A DNA stretch of 35,981 nt from NCBI GenBank assembly GCA_027487735.1, contig JAIYDA010000041.1:1-35981 (forward strand). The letters run 5' to 3'. The notes under the pieces are model-generated. The model saw nothing but the letters and a program-made list of their open reading frames with translations. It searched no databases and was not told where the DNA came from. The translations under genes were made by a program, and so were the position numbers. Source of the DNA: Planctomycetaceae bacterium (GTDB lineage: Bacteria; Planctomycetota; Phycisphaerae; Phycisphaerales; UBA1924). Shown one piece after another: positions 15,912 through 23,391 of the stretch (within the stretch, counting starts at the first letter, position 1; the number at the start of each line of letters is the position of its first letter).

Positions 15912-17226
15912 TGAGACCTTTCGCCTTGGTCTCACGAACCTTCGCCTCCACCTCCTCCGCAGCGTGCTCACCGCGCTGGGCATCATTCTGGGCGTTGCGA
16001 GCGTTATCGTCATGAGCAGCCTGGGCGAGGGCGCCAAGCGTGCCGCGATGGACCAGATCGAGCAGTTGGGTGCTCGCAACATCATCGTCCGCAGCCAAAA
16101 GCCGCCCGAAACCCAAACGCCCCAGCAAGGCAACCGCAGCGGGTGGGTCAGCCGCTTTGGCCTGACGCGCCAGGAGTTTGAGGTCATTGCGTTCAACTTC
16201 CCCAACGTCGAGCGCATCGTCCCGCTCAAGAGCGTGGGCGGGCAGGTGCTCCGCAACGAACGCCGCATGGTGAGCCAGGCCTTCGGCACCACGCCCGAGC
16301 TCATCCACGCCATCAACCTCCGCGTCGAGCGCGGGCGATACCTCACCGAGCAGGACATGCAGGGCGAGGAGCTGGTCGCCATCATCGGCAGCAAAGTCGC
16401 CGAGAACATGTTTCCGCTTGAAGATCCGCTGGGGCAGACGTTCCGCATCGACTCGCGCGTCTTCACCGTCGTGGGCGTGCTCCGCAACGTGGGCCTCGCG
16501 GGGGGCAGCGGCGCGGCCCTGGTGGGAAGAGACCTGAACCTCGACGTGCACATCCCCCTCACCACGGCTCGCGCTGTGTTTGGCGATGCCACCTTCCGCG
16601 GCACGGGCGGCAACCGCCAGAACGAAGAGGTGCAGGTGAGCGAGATCATCGTCACCAGCCGCACGCGCGACACGGTGCTGCTCGACGCCGAACGCATGAA
16701 GCGCATCCTTGAGGTCCGCCGCACAGGCATGACCGACGTGGGCCTGCACGTGCCCTACGAGCTGCTGGAGAACGCGCGCAAGCAGGCGATCACCTATCAG
16801 ATGGTGTTTGGCAGCATCGCGGGCATCGCCCTGCTCGTGGGCGGCATCGGCATCATGAACATCATGCTCGCGAGCGTGACGGAGCGCACGAAAGAGATCG
16901 GCATCCGCCGAGCCATGGGCGCAACCAAACGCAACATCCTGCTGCAGTTCCTCGTCGAGACGGGCGTGCTCAGCACGCTGGGAGGCGTGCTGGGTGTGGG
17001 CCTGGGCGTGGGGCTCAGCCTGCTGGTGGGCCAGCTCGTGAAGCTCGGCAACTTGCAGATCTTCAGCGGCCTCACGAAAGGTGCAACCGACCTGCCCCCA
17101 ACCCAGGTTACGCTCTGGAGCATCGTGCTCAGCTTCACCGTCGCCGTGCTCACCGGGCTGGTCTTCGGCATCTATCCCGCCCGCCGCGCAGCCGCCCAAG
17201 ACCCGATCGTGGCGCTGCGGCACTAG
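15898..17226 (+). CDS. MacB-type ABC transporter permease
   Basis: A 442-residue inner-membrane mechanotransmission permease (MacB/FtsX superfamily). TM1 is LLRSVLTALGIILGVASVIV (residues 19-38). A long periplasmic domain (about 45-290) includes LGARNIIVRSQ, GRYLTEQDMQGEELVAIIGSKVAENMF and VFTVVGVL. TM2 is GSIAGIALLVGGIGIMNIML, then the coupling segment VTERTKEIGIRRAMGATKRNILLQFL, two more helices and the terminal IYPARRAAAQDPIVALRH typical of MacB. No ATPase or membrane-fusion gene adjoins, so the partners must be encoded elsewhere. The start codon lies inside a hairpin and has no Shine-Dalgarno sequence. The substrate could be a lipoprotein, peptide or drug. Confidence 0.92.
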   Translation: MTFFFETFRLGLTNLRLHLLRSVLTALGIILGVASVIVMSSLGEGAKRAAMDQIEQLGARNIIVRSQKPPETQTPQQGNRSGWVSRFGLTRQEFEVIAFNFPNVERIVPLKSVGGQVLRNERRMVSQAFGTTPELIHAINLRVERGRYLTEQDMQGEELVAIIGSKVAENMFPLEDPLGQTFRIDSRVFTVVGVLRNVGLAGGSGAALVGRDLNLDVHIPLTTARAVFGDATFRGTGGNRQNEEVQVSEIIVTSRTRDTVLLDAERMKRILEVRRTGMTDVGLHVPYELLENARKQAITYQMVFGSIAGIALLVGGIGIMNIMLASVTERTKEIGIRRAMGATKRNILLQFLVETGVLSTLGGVLGVGLGVGLSLLVGQLVKLGNLQIFSGLTKGATDLPPTQVTLWSIVLSFTVAVLTGLVFGIYPARRAAAQDPIVALRH

Positions 17227-17516
17227 CGCAGGGTCGCAGTGCGCCGGGCGAGCGCAAGGAGCCATTCGACTTCAGCACAGGGGCGCAGAGACAGCGAGCA
17301 AGATGAGGGGGGGACAGGCGACACGCGACAGAAGGACCCAGCGGGTCACCGAGCTTGTCGTCGGAGAGCGCGAGGCCTTTGCTCGCCTCACCATCTGCAT
17401 CCGGTCTCCTATCCCCTGTCTCCTGTCTCCTGTTCCCCGCTCGCCGCTCCCCCGTTGTCCCCTCCTCTTCCTCTGCGTCTCTGTGTCTCCGTGCTCAGTC
17501 TTGCACTGCGCGAGTG
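17227..17516. repeat. Heptamer-based imperfect inverted repeat filling a convergent gap
   Basis: Fills the gap between the stops of the MacB-type permease and the AI-2E-type permease. Left arm about 17273-17339 contains GGGGACA, GGCGACA, CGCGACA. Right arm about 17403-17497 contains GTCTCCT, ATCCCCT, GTCTCCT, GTCTCCT, GTTCCCC, GCTCCCC. Outer ends AGCACAGGGGCGCAGAGAC and the complement of TCTCTGTGTCTCCGTGCTC also match imperfectly. No coding potential is supported. Confidence 0.8.
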
Positions 17517-19100
17517 TCATCGATTGATCGGCAGCAGGTCGCTCGCCTTGCCCGTGCTCCAGGCTCGCACGTGGGGCAGCACGAGTTCGGTCACCAGAAT
17601 CTTGCCGCACGCCGCGACGGGGATCGCGAGCAGCAATCCATAGAACCCGCCCAGCACGCCCCCCGCGATGGTCGCGAAGAGGATGAGCGGCATGCTCATG
17701 TCGGTGTTCTTGCCCTGGATCATCGGGCTCAGGATGTAGTCATCGAGCACCTGGCTGATGGCCTGCACGCCGATGGGCGCGGCAAGAATCCACCACCAGT
17801 TATCGCGAAAATCTCCCAGGCCCGCGGGGCTGAGGAACATGAGCGCCATCGCCACGGGCATGCCCAGCGCCGCCGCGTACGGCGCGAGCGTGAGCACGCC
17901 CACCAAAGGCCCGACGATGAAGGGCGCGGGCACACCGATGGCCCAATAGAGCATCGTGAACAGCACGATCTGGCACGCGCAGATCGTGAGGCGCCCGCGG
18001 ACAAAGCCCGCGATCACGCGGTCCATGCGATCCGCGAGCGAGAAGACGCGCTCGCGCCGCGCCTCGGGCACAAGGTCGCGGAAGAAACTCCTCACGTCGC
18101 CGAAGCCCACACTGAAGAAGAAGAAGAAAAACAGCGTGAGGAAGCCCCCAAACGCGAGCTTCGCCAGCGACGAGAGCACCCCCGCCGCGACCGTGAACAC
18201 ATCCGCCCCCGCCTGCACCGCGCGGGCGCTGAGCTGCCCTGCGTTGGTCCGCAGCCAGTCGACGCCTTGCGACACGATCTGCGCGACCGCGCCGGAGACG
18301 GCGGACATTTCTTCGACGGGCTTGCTCGCGGGTGAGTCTGGCTGGGTAGCGTCGGCGGACGCCGAATCGGCACCCGACTGCGCATCGCGCGCAACGATCG
18401 AGGCGATGCGCTCTGTGGCTGTGGTGCTCGGCTGCACGGCTTGGGCACTCGCATCGGGTGCGCTTGTGCCCGGTGTCAGGCGCGCGCCCACGCCCTTGCG
18501 CACGCCCGTCACAGCTTCCGACAGCTTCGCGCGGGCCTCTTGCTCCACAAGCCAGTCGCGCAGGCCCTTCCAGCGTGCGCTGGGCAGGCTGGCGCGGTAG
18601 GCGTCGTTGTCGGGGCTGCCCACGCTCCGCAGCAGCGACTCGATGTTGCGAACTTGCGTCTGCGCGAGCTTGGTGCCCTGCGCTGCGCCATACGTCAATG
18701 CCAGCGTTGCCGGCACCACCACCAGCAGCGTGCTGAGCACGATGAGGCTGAGCACCGCAAAGGGCCGGCGCACCGTGCCGGTGCGCGTCACGCGCGCAAT
18801 CAAGGGCTCAACCAGATAGGCCAGCAGCAACGCCAGCAGCAGGGGCACCGTGACGATGCTGAGCTTGTACCCCGCCCACACCAGCCCCACGAGCACGAGC
18901 ACAAGCAACGCATCGCGCACGGGCTGAATCTGCCACAGGTGCAGGGTTGTCCACGTTGGGCGCGCAGCTTGTGAAGCAGCTTGCGAAGCAGCCTGCGAAG
19001 CACCCGGAGCCGAACTGGTGCTGGGCGTGGATGGCGCTTCGCTCAGCTGCGATGCAGATTGCCCGGGCGAAGGAGGGTTGTCGGGCGTGCCGAGTGCCAT
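17517..19100 (-). CDS. AI-2E family transporter (PerM/TqsA-like) with central insertion
   Basis: A 527-residue inner-membrane protein. Residues 1-48 are Ser/Ala/Gln-rich with near-exact SQAA repeats. Two or three helices follow (ALLVLVLVGLVWAGYKLSIV, VPLLLALLLAYLVEPLI, FAVLSLIVLSTLLVVVPATL). A soluble region of about 130 residues contains an Asp/Ser/Ala-rich tract (SADATQPDSPASKPVEEMS) longer than in usual members. The conserved C-terminal membrane half includes LTLFFFFFFFSVGFG, YWAIGVPAPFIVGPLVGVLTLAPY, VLDDYILSPMIQGKNTDMSMPLILFATIAGG and FYGLLLAIPVAACGKI. Family members export autoinducer-2, fatty acids or ions; the substrate here is unknown. ATG 19100 is chosen; an upstream start would overlap ruvA. 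Confidence 0.88.
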   Translation of the reverse strand: MALGTPDNPPSPGQSASQLSEAPSTPSTSSAPGASQAASQAASQAARPTWTTLHLWQIQPVRDALLVLVLVGLVWAGYKLSIVTVPLLLALLLAYLVEPLIARVTRTGTVRRPFAVLSLIVLSTLLVVVPATLALTYGAAQGTKLAQTQVRNIESLLRSVGSPDNDAYRASLPSARWKGLRDWLVEQEARAKLSEAVTGVRKGVGARLTPGTSAPDASAQAVQPSTTATERIASIVARDAQSGADSASADATQPDSPASKPVEEMSAVSGAVAQIVSQGVDWLRTNAGQLSARAVQAGADVFTVAAGVLSSLAKLAFGGFLTLFFFFFFSVGFGDVRSFFRDLVPEARRERVFSLADRMDRVIAGFVRGRLTICACQIVLFTMLYWAIGVPAPFIVGPLVGVLTLAPYAAALGMPVAMALMFLSPAGLGDFRDNWWWILAAPIGVQAISQVLDDYILSPMIQGKNTDMSMPLILFATIAGGVLGGFYGLLLAIPVAACGKILVTELVLPHVRAWSTGKASDLLPINR

Positions 19101-19143
19101 GCGACGAAAGCATACCGCGCGAAAGAGACGCGTGCCGCAGCCC

Positions 19144-19809
19144 TCAGCGGGCCGCAAACACCGCGCTCAGGATGCCCTCGACGTCGCTCGGCGCCTGCTT
19201 GCCGCTGCCCACTTGCAATCCACGCTGCAACGCCCGCGTCACCACCTCCTCCGCCTCGCTGCGCTGCTGGCCCAGGGCAACGAGCGCCGCAACCGCATCC
19301 TGCGCAGCGGGCGGCAGCGCCGAGAGCGTGCCCTTGGCCTCGATCCGCACAGGCGAACGGTCGGCACTCGTCGCGCCGACGGCGAAGGCCTCGACCTTGC
19401 CATCAAGCTCGGTGATGAGGCGCTCTGCCATGCGCTTGCCGATCTCGGGCAGCGTGCTCAGAAACTTCGCGTCCTTCTCGACGATTGCCCGCGCGATGGT
19501 CGCGGGCTCGTGCACCAAAGCCCGCAGGGCCTTGCGATTGCCAATGCCCGAGACGCTGGTGAGGGCCTCAAAGAACGCGCGGTCGCTCGTGCTCGCAAAG
19601 CCCAGCAAGCGCGGCTCGAAGCTGCTGCCCTGTCCCTGGCCCTCCAGATAAACAATCGTGAACAGCCGCACGCTCTGCCCCACGCTGGGCTGCAAACGCA
19701 GCGCGAGGAACGCGGGGCACAGCACCTCGAGCACCAGCCCATCGCGCAGCGCGAGCAACGCGCGATTGCCCTCGATGGCTTCCAGCGTGCCCTGCATGCG
19801 GTCGATCAT
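19144..19809 (-). CDS. ruvA: Holliday junction DNA helicase subunit RuvA
   Basis: A 221-residue DNA-binding subunit of the RuvAB branch-migration motor. The N-terminal OB fold is MIDRMQGTLEAIEGNRALLAL to about 65. Helix-hairpin-helix 1 is ALTSVSGIGNRKALRALV (82-99) and HhH 2 is LSTLPEIGKRMAERLITEL (117-135). A linker precedes the C-terminal RuvB-binding domain, with AQDAVAALVALGQQRSEAEEVV matching the family's ALxALGY motif. It is slightly longer than E. coli RuvA (203). A 7-bp GC hairpin (19850-19869) sits 41 bases before the ATG. No ruvB or ruvC adjoins. The AI-2E-type gene follows after 43 bases, so both may share a transcript. Confidence 0.95.
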   Translation of the reverse strand: MIDRMQGTLEAIEGNRALLALRDGLVLEVLCPAFLALRLQPSVGQSVRLFTIVYLEGQGQGSSFEPRLLGFASTSDRAFFEALTSVSGIGNRKALRALVHEPATIARAIVEKDAKFLSTLPEIGKRMAERLITELDGKVEAFAVGATSADRSPVRIEAKGTLSALPPAAQDAVAALVALGQQRSEAEEVVTRALQRGLQVGSGKQAPSDVEGILSAVFAAR

Positions 19810-19877
19810 GCGCTGCGTTCCTTTGCGGTGTCGCGTTTCTTTGGCGTGTGCGCCGCGCGCTTGCGGCGCGGCTCATC

Positions 19878-19930
19878 AATGAAAAACGCCGGGAATGAAA
19901 AACGCCGGGCAACGTGCGGTCGCCCGGCGT
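19878..19930 (-). terminator. Rho-independent terminator of the OmpA-type gene with duplicated 3' half
   Basis: On the minus strand ACGCCGGGC (19930-19922) pairs with GCCCGGCGT (19910-19902) around an 11-base loop, followed by TTTTCATT. The 16-bp unit AATGAAAAACGCCGGG is tandemly repeated (19878-19893 and 19894-19909 on the plus strand), so a second 3' arm plus T-tract follows the first. It ends the transcript of the OmpA-type lipoprotein gene ahead of ruvA. Confidence 0.85.
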
Positions 19931-20006
19931 CGATGTTTGCTGCGGCAGGGTCTTTGGGTCAAGGTCAGCGCGCCCTGACCACGTGTCGCCCCAGCCTTCT
20001 GGCTTC

Positions 20007-20894
20007 TTACTTCGTCAGGTCCACGTCGCTCACCTTCGTGGGCGCGGGCGTCGTGCGCGTCGCGGGGGCCTGCGCGGGCGTGGATGCCGGCATGGCGGGC
20101 AGCTCGGCGTTGCGCTTCGCGAAGTAGATCTCCACGCGGCGGTTCGCGGGCGTGTTGCCGCTGGGGGTGTTCGTGGTGCTGGGGCGATACTCACCCCAGC
20201 CCGCGGCCATCAGGCGGTTGTTGGGCACGCCCATGCCCGCGAGCGTGTCGATCACCGAGATCGAGCGGTTCACGCTCAGGCCACGGTTGGTCTTGTGCTC
20301 GCGCAGTGTCGCGGGGTTGCTGATGCGCTGGCTGTCGGTGTGGCCCTCGACGATCACGTCGTATTGCTGGGCCGCGCTGCTGTTGATGATCTGGGCGAGC
20401 GCGCCCAGTGCCCGGCGGGCCTCGGCCTTCACCACCGCGCTGCCGCTATCAAACGTCAGGTCGCTGTTGAAGCGCACCATGCCGCGTGCCGCATCGAAGC
20501 TCATGATGTCGCTGAACTGATCGGCAAGGGTGCCCAGCGCGGTCGCGGTCTCGTTGTCGAGCGCGCCGATCTGCAGGCCCTCGACGCGCGTGCCGATGTT
20601 GCGGAGGTCGTTGTTCGCGCGGTCGAGCGCCGCACGCAGGTCGGCGTTCTGCTTCTGCAGGTCGGCAAGCGTGCCCTCGCCACGGTTGATGCCGCCGCGC
20701 ATCTGGTCCAGCGACAGGCGGGCCTCGTCGCGCTCGCGCGTGAGGTCGGCAAGCTGAGCCCGCATGCTGTTGTTGGCCTCATAGAGGCGGTCATACTCGC
20801 CCTGGTTCACGCAGCCGCCCAGGCCGCTGGCAAAGCCGCTCGCCGCCACCAGCAGCCCAACACGAACCACGCCACGCATCATCGCGGTCTTCAT
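20007..20894 (-). CDS. OmpA-family (Pal-like) peptidoglycan-binding lipoprotein
   Basis: A 295-residue lipoprotein. The lipobox is GLGGC with Cys28. Residues 35-110 form a predicted coiled coil (YEANNSMRAQLADLTRERDEARLSLDQ ... LQKQNADLRAALDRANNDL). An OmpA_C domain covers about 140-265: LTFDSGSAVVKAEARRALG, VIVEGHTDSQRI, NRGLSVNRSISVIDTL, LMAAGWGEYRPS, NRRVEIYF. It should bind meso-diaminopimelate in peptidoglycan and tether the outer membrane. The tail is Ala/Pro/Thr-rich. Of two near starts, ATG 20894 has GGGAG seven bases upstream; ATG 20900 would be too close to it. Preceded by a 467-bp non-coding stretch and followed by a strong terminator, so it is probably monocistronic. Confidence 0.92.
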   Translation of the reverse strand: MKTAMMRGVVRVGLLVAASGFASGLGGCVNQGEYDRLYEANNSMRAQLADLTRERDEARLSLDQMRGGINRGEGTLADLQKQNADLRAALDRANNDLRNIGTRVEGLQIGALDNETATALGTLADQFSDIMSFDAARGMVRFNSDLTFDSGSAVVKAEARRALGALAQIINSSAAQQYDVIVEGHTDSQRISNPATLREHKTNRGLSVNRSISVIDTLAGMGVPNNRLMAAGWGEYRPSTTNTPSGNTPANRRVEIYFAKRNAELPAMPASTPAQAPATRTTPAPTKVSDVDLTK

Positions 20895-20977
20895 AGCCAT
20901 ACTCCCTTACGGCGAGGGTGCATCCCTGCCAACGAGTTGTTCTTCCGCCGGGCAATCAACGCCGCCCTGCGAAGAGG

Positions 20978-21005
20978 ATGATAGCGGAGGATCGGGAAAG
21001 CGCAA
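20978..21005 (-). promoter_or_regulatory. Candidate sigma-70 promoter of the OmpA-type gene
   Basis: On the minus strand TTGCGC, a 16-base spacer and TATCAT, about 85 bases upstream of the start codon. The -10 is a 5/6 match to TATAAT. The leader downstream carries AAGGGAG as ribosome site. Confidence 0.4.
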
Positions 21006-21110
21006 AGCCAAGGCGCACGTTTTGCGCACGCCCGAGGTGGCGAAGGGCGACGACAATCGACAGCTTTTCCCCAAGGGACACGAGGGCGTCGGCGCCGGTT
21101 GCGAGATCCA

Positions 21111-21152
21111 CCAAAATCGCACACGCCCGAGCTTTCGCCCGGGCGTGGCAAT
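21111..21152 (-). ncRNA. Long GAAA-capped hairpin with short T-run (structured RNA or terminator)
   Basis: On the minus strand ATTGCCACGCCCGGGC and GCTCGGGCGTGTGCGAT pair over 16 positions with one bulge, around a GAAA tetraloop closed by C-G, then TTTTGG. Flanking CTGGTTG and CAACCGG can also pair, making a nested structure of about 75 nt. The loop type and paired flanks favour a folded RNA. The TTTT after the stem also permits termination of a transcript from the fibro-slime gene. I cannot match it to a known RNA family. Confidence 0.45.
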
Positions 21153-21328
21153 CTCTCTCTCCAACCAGTGCGCTCCTCCGGGTGAGAATCGAGAGCGTGC
21201 GGAGATACGCCCTCCCGGACAATCGGAGCTCGCACGGGCGGATTCATTCCCGCTTCGCGGGGCAGAGCACCCTTTCCCAGGGGCCCCGCGGGCGGTGTGC
21301 AAGGTCAAAGCCAGCGTCCATTCATGCC

Positions 21329-21353
21329 CTCGACCGGTCCGACCCCGGTCGAG
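21329..21353 (-). terminator. Hairpin just past the fibro-slime stop codon
   Basis: CTCGACCGG and CCGGTCGAG form a perfect 9-bp stem with a 7-base loop, beginning eight bases after the stop. There is no T-run on the minus strand, so it may stabilise the 3' end or be a factor-dependent stop rather than an intrinsic terminator. Confidence 0.4.
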
Positions 21354-21361
21354 TTCCGGCC

Positions 21362-22294
21362 TTAGTCAAACTGCCCCGAGACCTGGGGAGGCTCGATCGT
21401 GCGCAGGTTGAGGGTCGTCTCCATGCGGAAGTTACTCGCGGTGCGGTGCCGCTCGGCGAAGAAGAAGTGCAGCGAGTAGGTCTTGCCGTCCTCCAGCCAC
21501 TCGAGGCGGTCAAGCTCGATGGTCTGGTCGATGGCGCTGTGCGTGCCGCCGATGTCGATCACGAGCTTGCCATCGACGAACACGAACACGTCGTCGTCAC
21601 CCAGGAACCGGAAGATGTGCCCGGCGCCTTCCTCATACGTGAACTGCGTGGCGAGCTCGTAGGTGAAGTGGTAGTTGGTGTTGGCTCGCCCGCCGCCGCC
21701 GCTGTTGCCAAACAGCTCGCCGTTGATCGGGAAGAACCCGCCGCGGTTCTTGTAGAAGTCATCCTCCTTGTCGTCGAAGACGTAGACGTTGCTGTCGGCA
21801 TCGCGGCGCAGGGTGATGGGCAGCGCGCGGCTGGCGTTGAGGCCAGGCACATCGCGATACCAGCTCTCAAACGACGCGGCGCTGGTGACGGTGGGCGTGG
21901 GCGTGCTGGCGATCGAGGCGTCCTTGTCGCCGCTCTTGCCCTTGATGTAGCTCTTGCCGTGGATGCGCTGGCGGCCGCTCCCGTCCTTCGCGGCGGTGTT
22001 CACGCGGTGGCCATTGCTGCGGAAGACGGGCTTGCCATCGCTGCCCAGTTCGTCCTGCACGATGTTGGCATACCAGCCGTGCTGGAAGCCCTGGCGGCCC
22101 GAGCCCTCAAAGTCCGGATGCCCACCCTCGACGGTGCGCTCGCGGAAGTCGCGGACAGTGCCAATCAGCTCGATGGACATGGGCAGGTTGTCCAGGGCGA
22201 CTGGGGTACGGGCCGGCGCGCGGTGTGCAACACCCACCGCAACGCCCGCGAGGCCGAGCAGAATCAACGGTGCTGTCGCGGTGCGAATCATCAT
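21362..22294 (-). CDS. Fibro-slime domain exported protein
   Basis: A 310-residue protein matching the fibro-slime/PA14-like family known from fibrobacters, myxobacteria and slime-mould spore proteins. Landmarks in order: SIELIGTVRDFRERTVEGGHPDFE (about 40-63), LGSDGKPVFRSN, FESWYRDVPGLN, FFPINGELFG, NYHFTYELATQFTYEEG, FRFLGDDDVFVFVDGKLVIDIGG and YSLHFFFAERHRTASNFRMET. The signal region is ATAPLILLGLAGVAVGVAHRAPA. AGGAGG seven bases before ATG 22294 is the best ribosome site in the window. The domain is usually a surface carbohydrate-binding or adhesive module. Here it is stand-alone, without the long C-terminal extensions some members have. Confidence 0.9.
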   Translation of the reverse strand: MMIRTATAPLILLGLAGVAVGVAHRAPARTPVALDNLPMSIELIGTVRDFRERTVEGGHPDFEGSGRQGFQHGWYANIVQDELGSDGKPVFRSNGHRVNTAAKDGSGRQRIHGKSYIKGKSGDKDASIASTPTPTVTSAASFESWYRDVPGLNASRALPITLRRDADSNVYVFDDKEDDFYKNRGGFFPINGELFGNSGGGGRANTNYHFTYELATQFTYEEGAGHIFRFLGDDDVFVFVDGKLVIDIGGTHSAIDQTIELDRLEWLEDGKTYSLHFFFAERHRTASNFRMETTLNLRTIEPPQVSGQFD

Positions 22295-22508
22295 GGTTCA
22301 TCCTCCTGCTAAGGGGCGGTCGGCGTACGCACGCCTGCACCACCCGACCGCACACACCTGTGCACGGACAACGCAAAGGTGGCAAACCTGCGTGCGTCGT
22401 GCAACCAGCGTGGGCACAAAAACACGCGTCGCGTGCTTGGCGCGCCCGTCTGTGCGGGCTAGAGGGGTTGTGCTGCGGCTACGATGCGTCTCGCGCTGCA
22501 ACCCGCAC

Positions 22509-22582
22509 GCGGCTGTAGCTCAGTTGGATAGAGCAGCGGTTTCCTAAACCGCAGGTCGACGGTTCGAATCCGTCCAGCCGCG
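22509..22582 (+). tRNA. tRNA-Arg (anticodon CCU)
   Basis: A 74-nt cloverleaf. Acceptor GCGGCTG pairs with CAGCCGC, discriminator G, no encoded CCA. D-arm GCTC-AGTTGGATA-GAGC. Anticodon stem GCGGT/ACCGC with loop TTCCTAA, giving CCU for AGG codons. T-arm GACGG-TTCGAAT-CCGTC. Confidence 0.96.
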
Positions 22583-22625
22583 CTTCGTTCGACGCAAGCT
22601 GAAGAAACGCGCTGAGCGAGCCAGT

Positions 22626-23156
22626 TCAGCCCACCTGCTCATCGCCCGGCCCACGCTCATGTCGCGCAGCCTGCGACGGCACCAGCGCATCGGGAAATGC
22701 CTCGGCAAAGTCGTAGACGTTGTCAAACTCTTCGCGCGTGTCGTCCTCGGTCTTGCGGAAGAGACCGATCGAGATCATGCCAAACACGATGTTCCCGAAG
22801 TCGCTCGTGCTGCGGATGCCCCAGCTTCGCAGCACCATGCCCGCAAGCAAGCCATACTGCCGCAGGGCGTAGTCTCGCAAGCCTTGGCACAGCTGCGCCC
22901 CGCTCACGTGCCGACTTTCATCGCTGGGCACCAGCTTGGCGTCGCCCTCGATGTTCGCGATGAGATGCGAGGGGTGCACGAGCTTGCTCGCATCGCCCGC
23001 TGGGCCCTTGAGCACGACCTTCGTCGTGCCGGGCGTGCTGGGGGGCTCGCCGTGCACCATGCGGGCGGTGTGCGCAAGCCCGAGGCGGACAAACTCAAAG
23101 GCCGCGGGCGGATAGGGCCCGGCGTTTGCCTGCAAAGCTCGAAAGTCGATATGCAC
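22626..23156 (-). CDS. Minf_1886-family conserved protein
   Basis: A 176-residue cytoplasmic protein of unknown function. The match to the Minf_1886 family is from remembered motifs: an N-terminal AAFEFVRLGLAHTAR helix, RHVSGAQLCQGLRDYALRQYG, the core LRSWGIRSTSDFGNIVFGMISIGLFRKTEDDTREEFDNVYDFAEAFPD, then a charged tail (about 22 residues) beyond the usual end. The family is frequent in planctomycetes and verrucomicrobia. Starts are GTG only. GTG 23156 is used because GGAG lies nine bases upstream and it directly precedes the conserved region; GTG 23171 and 23201 are alternatives. It converges with tRNA-Arg. Confidence 0.75.
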   Translation of the reverse strand: MHIDFRALQANAGPYPPAAFEFVRLGLAHTARMVHGEPPSTPGTTKVVLKGPAGDASKLVHPSHLIANIEGDAKLVPSDESRHVSGAQLCQGLRDYALRQYGLLAGMVLRSWGIRSTSDFGNIVFGMISIGLFRKTEDDTREEFDNVYDFAEAFPDALVPSQAARHERGPGDEQVG

Positions 23157-23391
23157 CGCAGAATACTCCACGCGCGATGCGTGCCCCGCACGCTTGCCCA
23201 CACTGCCCGCTGCGCACGCGGGCGTTCACTGCCGCCTTCGATAAACCTTGCCACCCAGCCGACACGCCCCAGGCGCGACGAGCCGGCAACCCAGCTCGCT
23301 CCGCCCCGCAAAAACGCTGCCAGAGCATTCTATTCGCGGTGCGAACGCTTCGCTTTCCGTCTGGATGTCACGCTCGACACCTCGCTCACCG

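Larger units (their letters stand above)
20895..21361. other. 467-bp non-coding stretch with RNA-like structure
   Basis: No ORF in any frame looks like a real protein. It holds a candidate promoter for the OmpA-type gene (20978-21005), a long GNRA-capped hairpin (21111-21152, minus strand) and a 9-bp hairpin eight bases past the fibro-slime stop (21329-21353). It could be a long leader or trailer, or a small RNA gene on the minus strand. Confidence 0.6.

Noticed and set aside
15898-17226. Complete MacAB-TolC-type efflux operon
   Set aside because: No ATP-binding or membrane-fusion protein gene is adjacent; only the permease is present.
15028-17265. 745-codon minus-strand frame opposite the DUF1801 and permease genes
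   Set aside because: Composition (His/Ala/Asp/Glu-rich) is typical of antisense frames and the sense genes are clear family members.
21090-21170. SRP RNA or 6S RNA
   Set aside because: The loop is GAAA without the SRP GGAA/GGAAGCAGCC context, and the length and central bubble of 6S RNA are absent.
22544-22726. 60-codon minus-strand frame overlapping tRNA-Arg
   Set aside because: It overlaps the tRNA and the start has no ribosome site; the peptide is low-complexity Arg-rich.
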